Source: Leptasterias polaris (taxonomy: Eukaryota > Echinodermata > Asteroidea > Forcipulatida > Asteriidae). Taken from it: 64,000 nt of DNA. The notes beneath the pieces were generated by a model, which worked only from the letters and a program-made list of their open reading frames with translations, had not been told where the DNA came from and did not search any database. Position numbers and translations under genes: made by a program. Every line of letters starts with the position of its first letter. The first letter of the stretch is position 1. Where the stretch lies: positions 806,001 to 870,000 of the forward strand of contig JAZGTN010000149.1 in NCBI GenBank assembly GCA_037783415.1, given 5' to 3'. Positions 36,427 through 46,940 of this stretch are shown here, piece after piece.

Positions 36427-36655
36427 TACACTGCAAAAACCTGGATGTTTATTGACACCACGGGTGTTGTGACATAAAGATACCAACAAAATAATCAAAT
36501 TTACACCAAAGGGTGGTAAAATAACACTAACTTCTGGAAGAGAAAAAATACATTTGGTGTTGTTTTAACACCCTATTATGTTATTTTGATTCTCTCTTGG
36601 TATCTGTATAATTATGACAATACCCATGTGTCAATTTTAACAACCAGGTTTAGTT
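36427..36655. repeat. MITE fragment with TACACTGCA start
   Basis: It begins TACACTGCAAAAACC and contains gacacc/acacc words and attctctcttggtat. The sequence parallels the complete 189-bp element at 36874-37062 but the right end is lost after ttttaacaaccagg. It lies in gene 2 intron 4. Confidence 0.5.
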
Positions 36656-36873
36656 ATCAGGAACCAAGTTTATGAACTTTTTAAAATCAATCTGAGCTCT
36701 TTATATCAGTACCAATAAATATTCCACTATCCAGAGCAGTCATATTTCGGTACGCCTTCTGCAGATGTAATTGAGCAATTCGGGTAGTTTGGTAAACAAC
36801 ACAAGGAGGGTCTAAAGAACGCAGATTAGTACCAACAGGACTTTCACCCCTTGCATTGACGTTATGAATCTAC

Positions 36874-37062
36874 TACACTGCAACAATCGGGGTGTCTAAA
36901 TTAACACAATGGGTGCTGTCACTCAAAAAGAATCAAAATTTACACCGTAGGATGTTAGAATAACACTGCTTTAAAAAAATCATTGTGGTTATTTTGACAC
37001 CCATGCTGTTTTTGATACTCTCTTCGGTTTATAAATTTTAACAATCCATTTTTTGCAGGGTA
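36874..37062. mobile_element. Short MITE, 189 bp, TACACTGCA/TGCAGGGTA ends
   Basis: The terminal inverted repeat is imperfect (TACACTGCAACAATC against, inverted, TACCCTGCAAAAAATGG), with TA at both borders. The inside is AT-rich with ACACC words. No coding is present. It lies in gene 2 intron 4 beside a poly-C tract of about 28 bases (37108-37135). Confidence 0.6.
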
Positions 37063-37692
37063 CTGGTAACCGCCTTTCGGGAGTCCATAGACATCCACAA
37101 ATAGAGAGAGCGCCCCCCCCCCCCCCCCCCCCCCCGAGCTGTAATTTCACCCCAAAATAGTTCCTCCAAGGTTTTGCAAATGGTGACGTCATGGGTCTGT
37201 GACAGGTTACAAGTTCAGCATTCAAACTAAAACTGTCAAATCGCAAGGTGAAGCGGACGATGAATCAGAAAATAAAGAGCCAATGAAAGTTTTCCAGCTT
37301 ACATGCTGACAATAAATAATAGCTTTTTCAAAGTTACTAAGGATGTTTGAGTTAAAAGTCCAGCTCATAATTCTTACGAAAGCGAAACTGAAGCGAATTT
37401 TCTTGAGTCACAATTTCCCAAACGGCGTGTATTGATTATTGCGTCACCAAAGTTCACTTCGCATTCGCTTTTGCATGAACCGGGCTTTAGGTTTAAGATC
37501 GTAGAGAACTGGGCCCACTTTCATGGAGCTCTTTAACAAAAATTAGCCTGACAGGAACCAGTCACAAGTAATTCAACTAGACAGCAATGACTTTTAACCC
37601 CATCTGCGATCTAACAATGTCAGTGCTTCGCAAATTGTTTTGTTTAAAATTGTTCCATGAAGTTGGGCAAGACATGACAGCCAACATCTTAC

Positions 37693-37904
37693 CAGAGCTG
37701 TAGTGCCATTTACATCAGTTACGTAACTGTAACTGTTCTGATCATCAACACTGTACATTACATTATACGTCTCCACCCACTCGTCATTTCCGGATTTGCT
37801 GTCTCGCCCTTGAGTAGTTAGACTTGTGATGAATACCTTGATTTCAAAATCAACTTGAATCCAGGGATTTTGGTCGTCGACATATGCAGCCCAGGCTTGT
37901 TGAT
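37693..37904 (-). CDS. Gene 2, exon 4: middle of F5/8-type C domain
   Basis: This exon is 212 bases long, enters in phase 1 and leaves in phase 0, with acceptor acccttgcag|AT and donor TCTG|gtaaga. It encodes 70 full codons, from QQAWAAYVDD to VNGTTAL. F5/8C hallmarks are plain: WIQVDF (the core beta strand), then ITSLTTQGRD (usually I.gi.tQGr), then EWVETYNVMYS (W V..y.v.yS). Strand order, spacing and phase all fit the exon 3 and exon 5 neighbours. No frameshift or stop is seen. The gene 1 counterpart is not in the window and would lie left of base 1. Confidence 0.92.
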
Positions 37905-38869
37905 CTGCAAGGGTATTTAAGAAAAAGAAAAGAAAAATCAACAACGTGTATTAAAGTATAACTGGAAGTTGATGGTGAACGTGATTAGATTCAGTTTGCA
38001 TTGAACTGAATTTGTTAAAGTCATCGTAATAATTTATCACTTTAATCAGGCTTCTTAGTTGTGCTTTTTCACTCTAAGGAGATGATTTTTATGTTCAGTT
38101 TTGGATGGGTCAAGGAAGGTAGGTAATCCTACCACCACCACATCAAAATCATGATCAATATCTTTACTATCGTTGTACATGCCCAAAACGATAGAATATG
38201 AAAGACATAAAATATACTAGATCTTCTCGGGCCTGCTGTGACTGTTTTTTGTCTGCGAACGTCGAAGTTTTTCAACCGCACTGTGCGCTGAAACTTGTTG
38301 TTGAGCTGTAGAGCAATCTTCGATGTGATGTCCTCTGTCTACAGGAGACGCAAAGAGGGTGCAACAAAAATCATACCCAGTGTGGTCTTGGCCATCGAGC
38401 AACTCAAGAGAAATGTTTTATCAATGTATGTTCGGTATTATAGAAGCAGCCTCCCCATCAGAAGCTTTGAAGCACTTTCGGTTAACCCTTTCAGTACCAA
38501 CACATATTTGCTACTAATGCAATGGTGACCAGAGAAATTTCCTTGACATGGCTACCTGGTGACCAACACTATTTAGGAAAGTTTTAGGTTACAGCGCCCT
38601 CACAAGGCAGATTGGGGTTAGCCTAGGTCCTAGTAACATAATGCAAGTTGTACAAGCAAGCAATTAAATTACTGTTTCCTTTGGCATATTGCCTTGGACT
38701 AAATCATTGCCTTTAACATATATTTGAGGTATGGTATTATGACCACTAAATACACAATTGAGTAGTTTAAATGTGAAAGCTAAAAATTTGTCAAGTAGCT
38801 GTTCATACCAATCTGCATGAGAATTATTTTTGAAACGTTAAATAAACATAAGGTTTTAAGAAATTACTT

Positions 38870-40640
38870 TTGAAACAGCATCCTCCCCCCCCCCAAACCC
38901 GCCAAAAAATATAAAAAATTGGTTGAGCCTCACAGATACTGGGGGTTGGTGACTATACCCATGTTTTCAGGATGAAATAGTTGATCAATTGGTTAAGGCG
39001 GCCATTTAGATTTTTGGCAAATTATGAATCCTCAAATAAACAGAAGGTTTGAATAAATTTCTTTTGAAGCACCCCCTCCCAACCCGCTCCTAGGATAGGA
39101 CATTAAATATAAACAAGAGAGTTTGGATTACGCACAATATGACTTAGAGATAAATTAATGCTAAAATCAAAACTATTATTTTTTTCAACATTTAATGACA
39201 AAGAAGGAACTGACATAAAATAAAATTAAATATTGCCCATTTCAAAATGTCCGCCAATCAATTTGGTTTTGGCCCGTATCTCCGTCTACGAGCCTCACAT
39301 AAAAAAAATAAAATTGCCATGTTTTCAGGATGAAGGAACCCAAATGAGAGCAAATACAAAAATGGTGGTTCAGTTGCTTTTAAAAGGCGGCCATTTTGAT
39401 TATTATAACATTGGTTTATGAAACCAAAAATAAACAGAAGGTTTTAATCCAAAAAATTATTTGTTACCACATTTAATGACAAAGAAGGAACTCGCATTAA
39501 ATAACATTATATATAGCCAAAGTGCTATACTTGTACTTTCAAACAATCATCCTACCCACCCCCCCCCCCCCCCCCCCCCCCACCCGCCTCAATGTAGGAA
39601 ACTTGGATTAGCGCTCATAGGATTCACCGGTATTATACATTCAAAATAAACAAGAGAAGTTTGATTAAGCACAATATGAACGTTACTCGAACAAAATAAC
39701 TCCTCAAATTAATGTTTTACCTATCATGAACCAATATGTAAAGAAGGAACTAACATAAAATATTTCCAAAGTGCTATACTTGTATTTTCTAAGTACCATC
39801 CTCCCCCCACCTCAATGTTGGAAACTGGAATGTATTCAGGATCCAGGAACCCAACAAGACACATAATTAAATTATTGGATCAGTTGGTTAAGGCGGCCAT
39901 TTTAATAATCAAAATGGCCGCCAATCAATTTGGTTTTGGCCCGTAACTTAAAATATTGCCAGGTTTTCAGGATGCAGGAACCCAATGAGACCAAATACAA
40001 ACAATGTGGTACAGTTGCTTAAGTCGGCCATTTTGATTATTTAAAAATTTGTTTCTAAAACCTAAAATAAACATAATGTTTTAATAAATTCCTTTTGAAG
40101 CACCCCCCCAAACCCGCTCATAGGATTGCACATTCAATAAAAACAAGAGAGTTTTGATTACGCACAATATGACCTGCAACAAAATTAAGGCTAAATTGCA
40201 AACTATTCTTAGTTACCACATTTAATTACAAAGAAGGAACTCACATTAAATATTGGCAAAGTGCTATACTTGTACTTTCTAATTACCATTACCCCCCCTC
40301 TACTTGTACTTTAGAACCACCATCCTACCCCCTCCCCCCCCACCCGCATGAATGTAGGAAACATGGATTAACGCTCATAGGATTCAACATTCAATATTGC
40401 CTAAAATAAACAAGAGAAGTTTGCTTAAGCACAATATGAACTGAAAAAAATTACTCCTCAAATCAAATTTACGCCTATCATGAACCAATATGTAAAGAAG
40501 GAACTAACATTAAATTTTGCCAAAGTGCTATACTTTTATTTTCTAAGTACCATCCCCCCCGGCCTCAATGTTGATTGTTGGCAGGCATGCGATTGTGGGA
40601 TTCAACATTGAGGCCGGGAGGGGGGGGGGGTTTCAGAAAG
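38870..40640. repeat. Degenerate tandem repeat with poly-C tracts
   Basis: At least four imperfect copies of a unit that includes aaataaacaagagagtttgattacgcacaatatgaac, catttaatgacaaagaaggaactaacat, aaagtgctatacttgtactttc, a poly-C run, and ggttaaggcggccattttgat. The copies differ by indels. The right end is a 19-21-bp hairpin (ggcctcaatgttga at 40561 inverted at 40600-40616). It is in gene 2 intron 3. The short frames through it are not genes. Confidence 0.8.
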
Positions 40641-40742
40641 TATTGAAAATTATTTGCTTGGTGTGGAAATTCTCCAATCATGGTAAAACAGCTTTACACA
40701 TTGTTTACATAATTAACTTTATTGTTTAATTGTTGACCTAAT

Positions 40743-42104
40743 TTATCGCTTGGTGTGGAAATTCTCAAAGCATGGTATAACACACATTGGCTTGATACAC
40801 TGCTTACAAATCATGCGAGTTTGTTTCCGATTAGAGGTCGAACTGCATACAACACAGTCACGTTTCTTCCCGCCAACATTCGGACCCGGAAAGTGCTGAG
40901 TTGAAAGGGCGTTTGAAGCACTTGACACTTGACTGGCATGGTCAACTGGGTTGTATTCCAAGCTTGAAATAAGTGCCTCTATCACCTTGACCCGAAAATC
41001 CAAAGTAGACAAGCTCTTGTTTGTATGGATGCTGTTGTATACGACATTAGCATTAAGCAAACATATGTCTAGGATTGTCATAAATACACGTTTCCACCAT
41101 TTGAGTGTTTTGTGGGTATGAGTATAGTACGTGCATAATTGTCCTGCCAGATCCGTGCCCCCCATGTATTTATTGTAATCCTCGACTATGCACGGATTTT
41201 GGATATGACGAAGTCCTGTTGAAGTTTTCCGGCTGCGAATCTTTTTACTAGTAACACTGCAATCGCCATAGTTTGAGAGGAGAGTGACACGTTTTGTGTC
41301 CTGCCACATAACGCATAGTTGGCCTGCTTTCTGATAAAATTTGGGATCTGCACCGCTTTTCATAGGAATTTTGGGGGGGTTTGCTACGTCGGGTATCCCT
41401 AGGGTGGTATAGCGCACAGTTCCACAAGCTCCGAATCCTAGCTCAGACAACTTGGAGAACAGAGCCGGGCTACTAAACCAATTGTCCATGTAGATGCAAT
41501 GTCCTTTATTTTCGAGTCCCTGCAAAAGGTTCAATACTACGTTGCCTGGTGCCCCTATTTCGGATGGATGGTTTGTCTCAGGATAACTTACAGAGGACTG
41601 TCCTTGTGGGGACCTGGGCTGCGATCCTGTGAACAACTCCCAGGCACATGTGTACCCTGTGTCGGATTCGTTCAATGAGAAAGATTTCAATCCCCATTTT
41701 GCGGCTTTTCTTGGCATGTACTGCTTGAAGCTCAGCCGTCCTTTGAATTTGACCATCGTCTCGTCCGGTGAAAGGCTTCGTCCCGGCTGGTACACCCGGA
41801 GGAATGATGGTAGTACAATGTTTAACAGTGGGCGTAATTTAGCAAGTTTGTCACGGGGTGAGTCGCCCTCCACATCTCTGTTATTGGCGAGGTGAAAAAT
41901 TCTTATGATTGCAGTAAATCGGTTACGAGCCATGGTTGCTGAGTACAGGGGACTTCGTAGAATTTCAGACCTGGACCAATGCATGGAGTAACGAGGCCTT
42001 TTGTTGATTCCCATGCAAAGAAGTAGGGCCACGAATGCCATCATTTCAGGTACATTAGTTGGTCTCCAAGCATGCTTATTTTCTGCCCCCGCTCCCAATA
42101 TTTG
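40743..42104 (-). pseudogene. piggyBac-type transposase, N-terminus lost
   Basis: An open frame of about 450 codons matches the DDE_Tnp_1_7 (piggyBac) fold, which catalyses cut-and-paste transposition at TTAA sites. Readable blocks in order: MMAFVALLLCMGINKRP near the start, SLSPDETMVKFKGR, KSFSLNESDTGYTC (first catalytic Asp), CIYMDNWFSSPALF (second Asp), NKYMGGTDLAGQ (third Asp), LKWWKRVFMTILD, and a C-terminal cysteine-rich finger (CVVCS, CKQCIKPMC). The catalytic triad is intact and no internal stop exists. The first 100 or so residues usual for the family are missing: the frame meets the (AATTG)n tail of a LINE. So it is recently active but now broken, or its 5' exon is elsewhere. No TIR was identified. 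Confidence 0.85.
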
Positions 42105-42995
42105 TTCAATTCAATTCAATTCAATTCAATTCAATTCAATTCAATTCAATTCAATTCAATTCAATTCAATTCAATTCAATTCAATTTATTGTTCGTCATA
42201 TGAAAACACATGAAATTTGTTTTCCATTGTACAGCATTTAAAAAAATTACATAAAAACTACACCAAGTACATCAAAAATAGACAATATTATTATATACAC
42301 AATGAAAAGGAGAGAGACATAAAAAACAGGAAGAGTCAAAAAGGTTGTACAAATTATCTGTTAAAACTACTGTTAAAACTATAGATGGCACTTGGTATGA
42401 AGGCATTTTTGAATCTGTTTGTTTTAAGGCCTAGTTGTCGAATCCTACCTGATCTATTGGTTACAATCACTGAGTGAAGAGGATGTGTGCTGTCAGTCAT
42501 AATACAATTAAATGTTTTCATAAGGCTGCTATCTACCAACTTCTGAAGGCTCTCCATGTCAGCACCTATGATTCTGCTGGCGTGTTTAACAATACGTTGA
42601 AGTTTCTTCCGGTTTTGAACAGTCAGGGAATTAAACCAAGCGATTGAACAGAAAGTTAATAAAGATTGAATAGTGCTCTGATAAAACAATGTTAAAATTC
42701 TGGTGTTCACATTAAAATATTTGAGTTTCCTTACGAAATGTAAGCGCTGGTTGGCTTTTTTATAAACCCTAGAGGTGTTGGAATTCCAGTTCAATTGGTT
42801 ATCGACTACTGTGCCAAGATATTTGTACTCGCTTACAATTTCAACAGACACATCATTAATTTTAATTGGTAGCATGATCTGTTTGTTTCTTTGAAAATTA
42901 AAAACCATTTCTTTCGTTTTTTGAACATTGAGGACCAAATGATTTTTGGCACACCAATTAGCAAATTGATTAATTGATGAAGTCACCCGTCGCAT
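42105..42995 (-). pseudogene. 3' end of a non-LTR retrotransposon (LINE) with (AATTG)n tail
   Basis: The frame encodes the end of a reverse transcriptase: WCAKNHLVLNVQKTKEMVF, then EYKYLGTVVDNQLNW, then LLTFCSIAWFNSLTVQNRKKL, all typical of the post-palm and thumb region of jockey/CR1-like LINEs. The palm YADD is missing, so it is 5'-truncated near 42990. After the stop at 42354 comes a 3' UTR of about 170 bases and then a pentanucleotide array (plus strand caatt, 42105-42185), the kind of short 3' tail such LINEs carry. It lies directly against the broken start of the piggyBac frame. Confidence 0.8.
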
Positions 42996-43225
42996 CGTGG
43001 CGTCTTGGCGTCGCGTCGTCGCATCATGAAGTCGTACCGTGGCATCGTGTTGTCACTTGCCGACACCTTTAACAACGACACGCCGCGAGACAAAGATGGC
43101 ACAACGAAACGCAATGGCGCCACGACGCAACGGGCATTTTTACGTCTTTAGGAAACATATACTACGACGGTATAACTACAACACCATACTAGACTAAGGC
43201 ACTTCAGAGGAGCCGTGTCCGAATT
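42990..43225. repeat. CG-rich gtcgcatcgtggcgtc repeat
   Basis: Irregular repeats of gtcgcatc and gtggcatcgt in one half and acgacacg/cgacgcaacg in the other, so it is partly inverted. It marks the right border of the 4.8-kb insertion in gene 2 intron 3. No gene seen. Confidence 0.5.
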
Positions 43226-43341
43226 AGCGGTTACGGCTACGGCTTTGGTTTTTTGCTGACGGTATTTCTATCGTCCTCGTTCATTCACGGCACCATCAAG
43301 CCGCAGCCACAGCCGCTAATCAGACAAAACCTAAGTCTTAC

Positions 43342-43479
43342 CAGGATTATTCAGCCTAGCCTGAAAGGGCTGATACTTGATTTCTTCTGTGTACACCGAG
43401 GATGCTGTTATGCTCTCATTAGGAATAGCGCCATTCTCCATGCCCAAGGGTTCCTCGACGAGGCATACGTCGACTTCTC
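43342..43479 (-). CDS. Gene 2, exon 3: N-terminal third of F5/8-type C (discoidin) domain
   Basis: This exon is 138 bases long with 45 full codons, phase 1 at both ends, acceptor ctctccacag|GA and donor CCTG|gtaaga. The peptide carries the usual start of an F5/8C domain: a cysteine (VDVC), then EPLGMENGAIPNESITASS, then an aromatic and basic stretch ending ARLNNP. Family knowledge: this domain is an eight-stranded beta sandwich that usually binds glycans or phospholipids outside the cell. The downstream split codon G|AT gives Asp at the junction with exon 4. The paralogous exon at 4240-4377 has the same length, borders and phase. Intron 3 below it (5.4 kb) is swollen by a piggyBac and a LINE insertion that gene 1 lacks at the matching place. 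Confidence 0.9.
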
Positions 43480-44050
43480 CTGTGGAGAGTGAGTGTTGAT
43501 GAACATTTTATGAAACTTCACAGTTTGACGGCTGTCCCGACACTTGAAATCAGTTTCCAAGTTTCTTCCGAGAAGCCTCTAATTAGTCGTTTGAGCTTCA
43601 TTTCGGAGATGCATTGCCGGTGTCATATAGGGAAATCTGTTCCCGGGGAGATTCTGCCCCCATCTGGGACATTAACATGTGCTGAAAGAGGTTGATTCAA
43701 AAGAAGGCGCTATCATTTGGTGGGACAGAATCTCCGGGGGGGGGGGGGGGGGGATAGAAAAGGCGAACGAACATATTAATTGTGTTGCAGTCACTGTGTA
43801 GACATTCCTTTGTTCTATACACTTAGGGAAATTCCTATTCCTCAACACTGTAAATAACTCTGTGTAGACGTGTGTAAGTCCACATAGTGTTTCAAAACCC
43901 TGCCTTGTGTGGACCTCTTTTGTTCTTAGGTCCACACTTCGTATTTACGCACCCCAACAAACACCCAACTAACACCCCAACAAGCATGCAACAATAACAA
44001 CAAACAATACATTTAACAAGTTTTCAACTGAGTAAGGAGCACCTACTTAC

Positions 44051-44260
44051 CAGGGCATTTGAGGATGTTCTTAATGATCTCTATCGAGTCGCTGTAAATG
44101 TTGAAGTATGTAACTTGAAAGTGTCGTAATGATGGTGAAAAGGTATTCAGACCACCGAGACGAATCTCAGTGCATTTACAGGGATCCTGCACAGGAATCA
44201 CCCAACGGTACATTTGGCGGTTTGTGGGATCCGGTTCAGAACCCATGAAACACACCATCG
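44051..44260 (-). CDS. Gene 2, exon 2: unrecognised four-cysteine extracellular module
   Basis: This exon is 210 bases long, in phase 1 at both ends, and encodes 69 full codons. The acceptor is tctcctacag|CG and the donor is CCTG|gtaagt. The peptide runs from MVCFMGSEPDP through VQDPCKCTEIR to NILKCP. It has cysteines near both ends and a central CKC pair, so a disulphide-stabilised secreted module is likely. I do not recognise the domain. A paralogous exon at 26329-26535 differs at about eight residues and lacks one codon. That pattern, substitutions with the frame and splice sites kept, is what a real coding exon shows. It joins exon 1 as G|CG and exon 3 as G|GA, both in frame. It sits between the signal peptide and the discoidin domain. 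Confidence 0.85.
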
Positions 44261-44594
44261 CTGTAGGAGACAGAAAGAATGGGAAAATTAACTATTACAC
44301 TCATGTCAAAGCTACTGCATTGACACAAAAGTCTAGCGGCCTTAAAAAACACCACATTGTCTCTAAAACAACCTAAAGACATTCTGACACGTCCAGGCAG
44401 TATTTTTCAATTTTCTTCTAAGTTTTATTTTACGTTAAATTTCCATCGGAGAAACAAAGAAAACAACAACAATAACAAAAAACAAAAACATTATTGTTGA
44501 AGCCTCGTCAGATAAAGGATGCATTTATTTGAGGGATTAACCGTAACAAAATATCGTCGCTCGTACCACGAACTGACCTATCTGACGAATATCA

Positions 44595-45085
44595 CTTACA
44601 CTGTGAACGGCCTGGGTGTGATTTTACAACTAAAATGGAAAGGCAGTTTTGGTGGATGTGATTTGGGGGCTAGAATGTGATCTTGGCCAAAATCACATCC
44701 GACCCAGAAATCACATCCATGATAATTGCCAATTACCAAAATCACATCCACTGTCTAGGCCCTAGCCAAAATCACATCCGAGTTAGAAATCACATCCTTG
44801 GTTAATTGCCTTAGCCTAAATCACATCCACTGTCTGGCCCCGAAACCAAAATCACATCTAGTGTCTGGGCCCTAGCCAAAATCACATCCAATCCCGAAAT
44901 CACATCCCCGGTTAAATGTGCCAATCCAAAATCACCTCCACTGTCTGGTTGCATTATCTTCTGTCTAGGCCCCACCCAAAATCACATTCGAGCCAGAAAT
45001 AACATCCATGCTTAATGGCTACTTGACAAAATCCATCCACTGTCTGGCCGATTACCAAAATCACATTCGAGCCAGAAATTGCCTC
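44595..45085. repeat. AAATCACATCC minisatellite
   Basis: About ten degenerate units around ccaaaatcacatccactgtctgg and agaaatcacatcc. At its left is a 39-base stretch (44603-44641) that recurs inverted at 55480-55518. Confidence 0.85.
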
Positions 45086-45251
45086 ACATCTTGGTTCCCT
45101 GAAGTGGTTGCGGGTAAGCGGAATGGGTGGGACGCATTATGAAATACAATGAAACATGATCATAGAGAAAGGTCTCCGTCCTTTTTCTATGCTTTGTAAA
45201 CGAGACCAATAGACTACAAAAAGTAATCTCCACAATCAAAGTAGAGAAACA

Positions 45252-46356
45252 TACGGAAGCCGGATAGTGCCAGAAAATAAGAAGTGAAATAATTTTTTAT
45301 CAGCACGAGAATATTTTTTTGAACCATTTATCTGGCGGCCGCCACTTAATTAAGTGGCAGCCACCACTTATTTATCCGGCGGCCGCCACTTATTATCCGG
45401 CGGCCGCGACTTAATTGTCCGGCGGCCGCCACTTCATTGTCCGGTGGCCGCCACTTAATTATCTGTGCCACACGTTCTTTATTTTGCGGATTTTAAGAGG
45501 ACAGGTCATAGGATTCAGGGGAGGGGTGGTTAGAGGACAGGTCGTAGGATCATCGGGGGGGGGGGGGGGTTAAGAGGTAAAGTCATAAGTTCATGGGGGG
45601 GGGGGGGTGGGGTAAGAGGCGTGTCATAGGAATGGGGGTGGGTAAGAGTACAGGTCATAGGATCAAGGGTGGTAAGAGGACAGGTCATAGGATCCAGTGG
45701 GGTAAGAGGACATGTCATAAGATCCAGAGGGGTAAGAGGACATGTCAAGATGGCAGAGAATGGGGAGTGATCCATAGAGACACCAAAGTCATGTCCTCTC
45801 ATCCCCCAATTATGATCCTATGACATGCCCTCTAACACTTAACCCCCCTCCCCCTCCCGGATCCTATGACATGTCCTCTTAACCCCCTTGATCATTATGA
45901 CCTGTCCTCTTACCCCCATGATCATTTATGACCTGTCCTCTTATCTCCCTGGATCCTTTGACCTGTCCTCTTACCCCCCATGATCCTATGACATGTCCTC
46001 TTACCCCCCTTGATCCCATGACCTGTCCTCTTACCCCCCTGACCTTTCCTCTTTATTCCCCTGGTTCCTATGATATGTCCGCCCCCCGAATCCTATGTCC
46101 TGTCCTCTTAAAATCCGCAAAATAAAGAATGTGTGGTACAGATAATTAAGTGGCGGCCGCCGGATAATTAAGTGGCGGCCGCCGGATAATAAGTGGCGGC
46201 CGCCGGATAATTAAGTGGCGGTCGCCGGATAATAAGTGGCGGCCGCCAGATAATTATGTGGCGGCCCCCAGATAAATGGTACAAAAAAAATATTCTCGCG
46301 CTCATGAAAAATATATTTCACTTGGCACTATCTCCTGGCACTATCCGGCTTCCGTA
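45252..46356. mobile_element. 1.1-kb TIR element filled with mirrored minisatellites
   Basis: Terminal inverted repeats of about 90 bp: left TACGGAAGCCGGATAGTGCC, right its inverse, both running to the ccatttatctggcggccgcc border. It is flanked by the direct repeat GAAACA (45246-45251 and 46357-46362), a likely target-site duplication. Inside, (GGCGGCCGCCACTTAATTATCC)n and (TAAGAGGACAGGTCATAGGATC)n arrays appear in one orientation on the left and inverted on the right, so the whole element can fold into one hairpin. No transposase is present. Confidence 0.8.
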
Positions 46357-46940
46357 GAAACATGCATTTACAACACAACGATGTTGAACATTGCGGCGTG
46401 AATCTATTTAAAAAACTGAATTGTCTACCCTGCAGTGTTACATCTTATCCTTGTGGGACGTTGACTGGCGTAAGTCTGTACGTACCAGCATGGTTAGAAT
46501 TGCAAACCAGTGAATTCCGGGTTGTTCTAAAACCCCCTCGACCTCCACTACCCACGACCACCACTACCCACGACCACCTCGACCCCTCGACTTATGCTAC
46601 AGTACCATTTTGCAATTCCATGCATATCTCTTATAGACTTTTGATCACACAGATCATGAGAGAAAACTGTCTGCAGCTCAATATTTAAAATAGCTAGCGT
46701 TTAGTATCACAAAAATGCTATTTTGCCCCCAAATGTACTCTGGTAGGAATGGCATTAAGCTCAAATAGTATTACTACTTTGAGCATGCATAACCCTAGTT
46801 TAGAGCGCACTCAATTTCCTTGCATTTTGTTTAAAATTTTTCATCTTCTTAATTGTTTGCAGGACAATGGGGAAACTTACATAAAGTGACATACAAGCTG
46901 ACTGTTCAGTACATTCGTTTATACGATAAGATCACTGTTT

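Noticed and set aside
46362..46688. 108-codon open frame with a TTTTT/PPRPP stretch
   Set aside because: It spans a simple ccacgaccac repeat with no domain or splice support.
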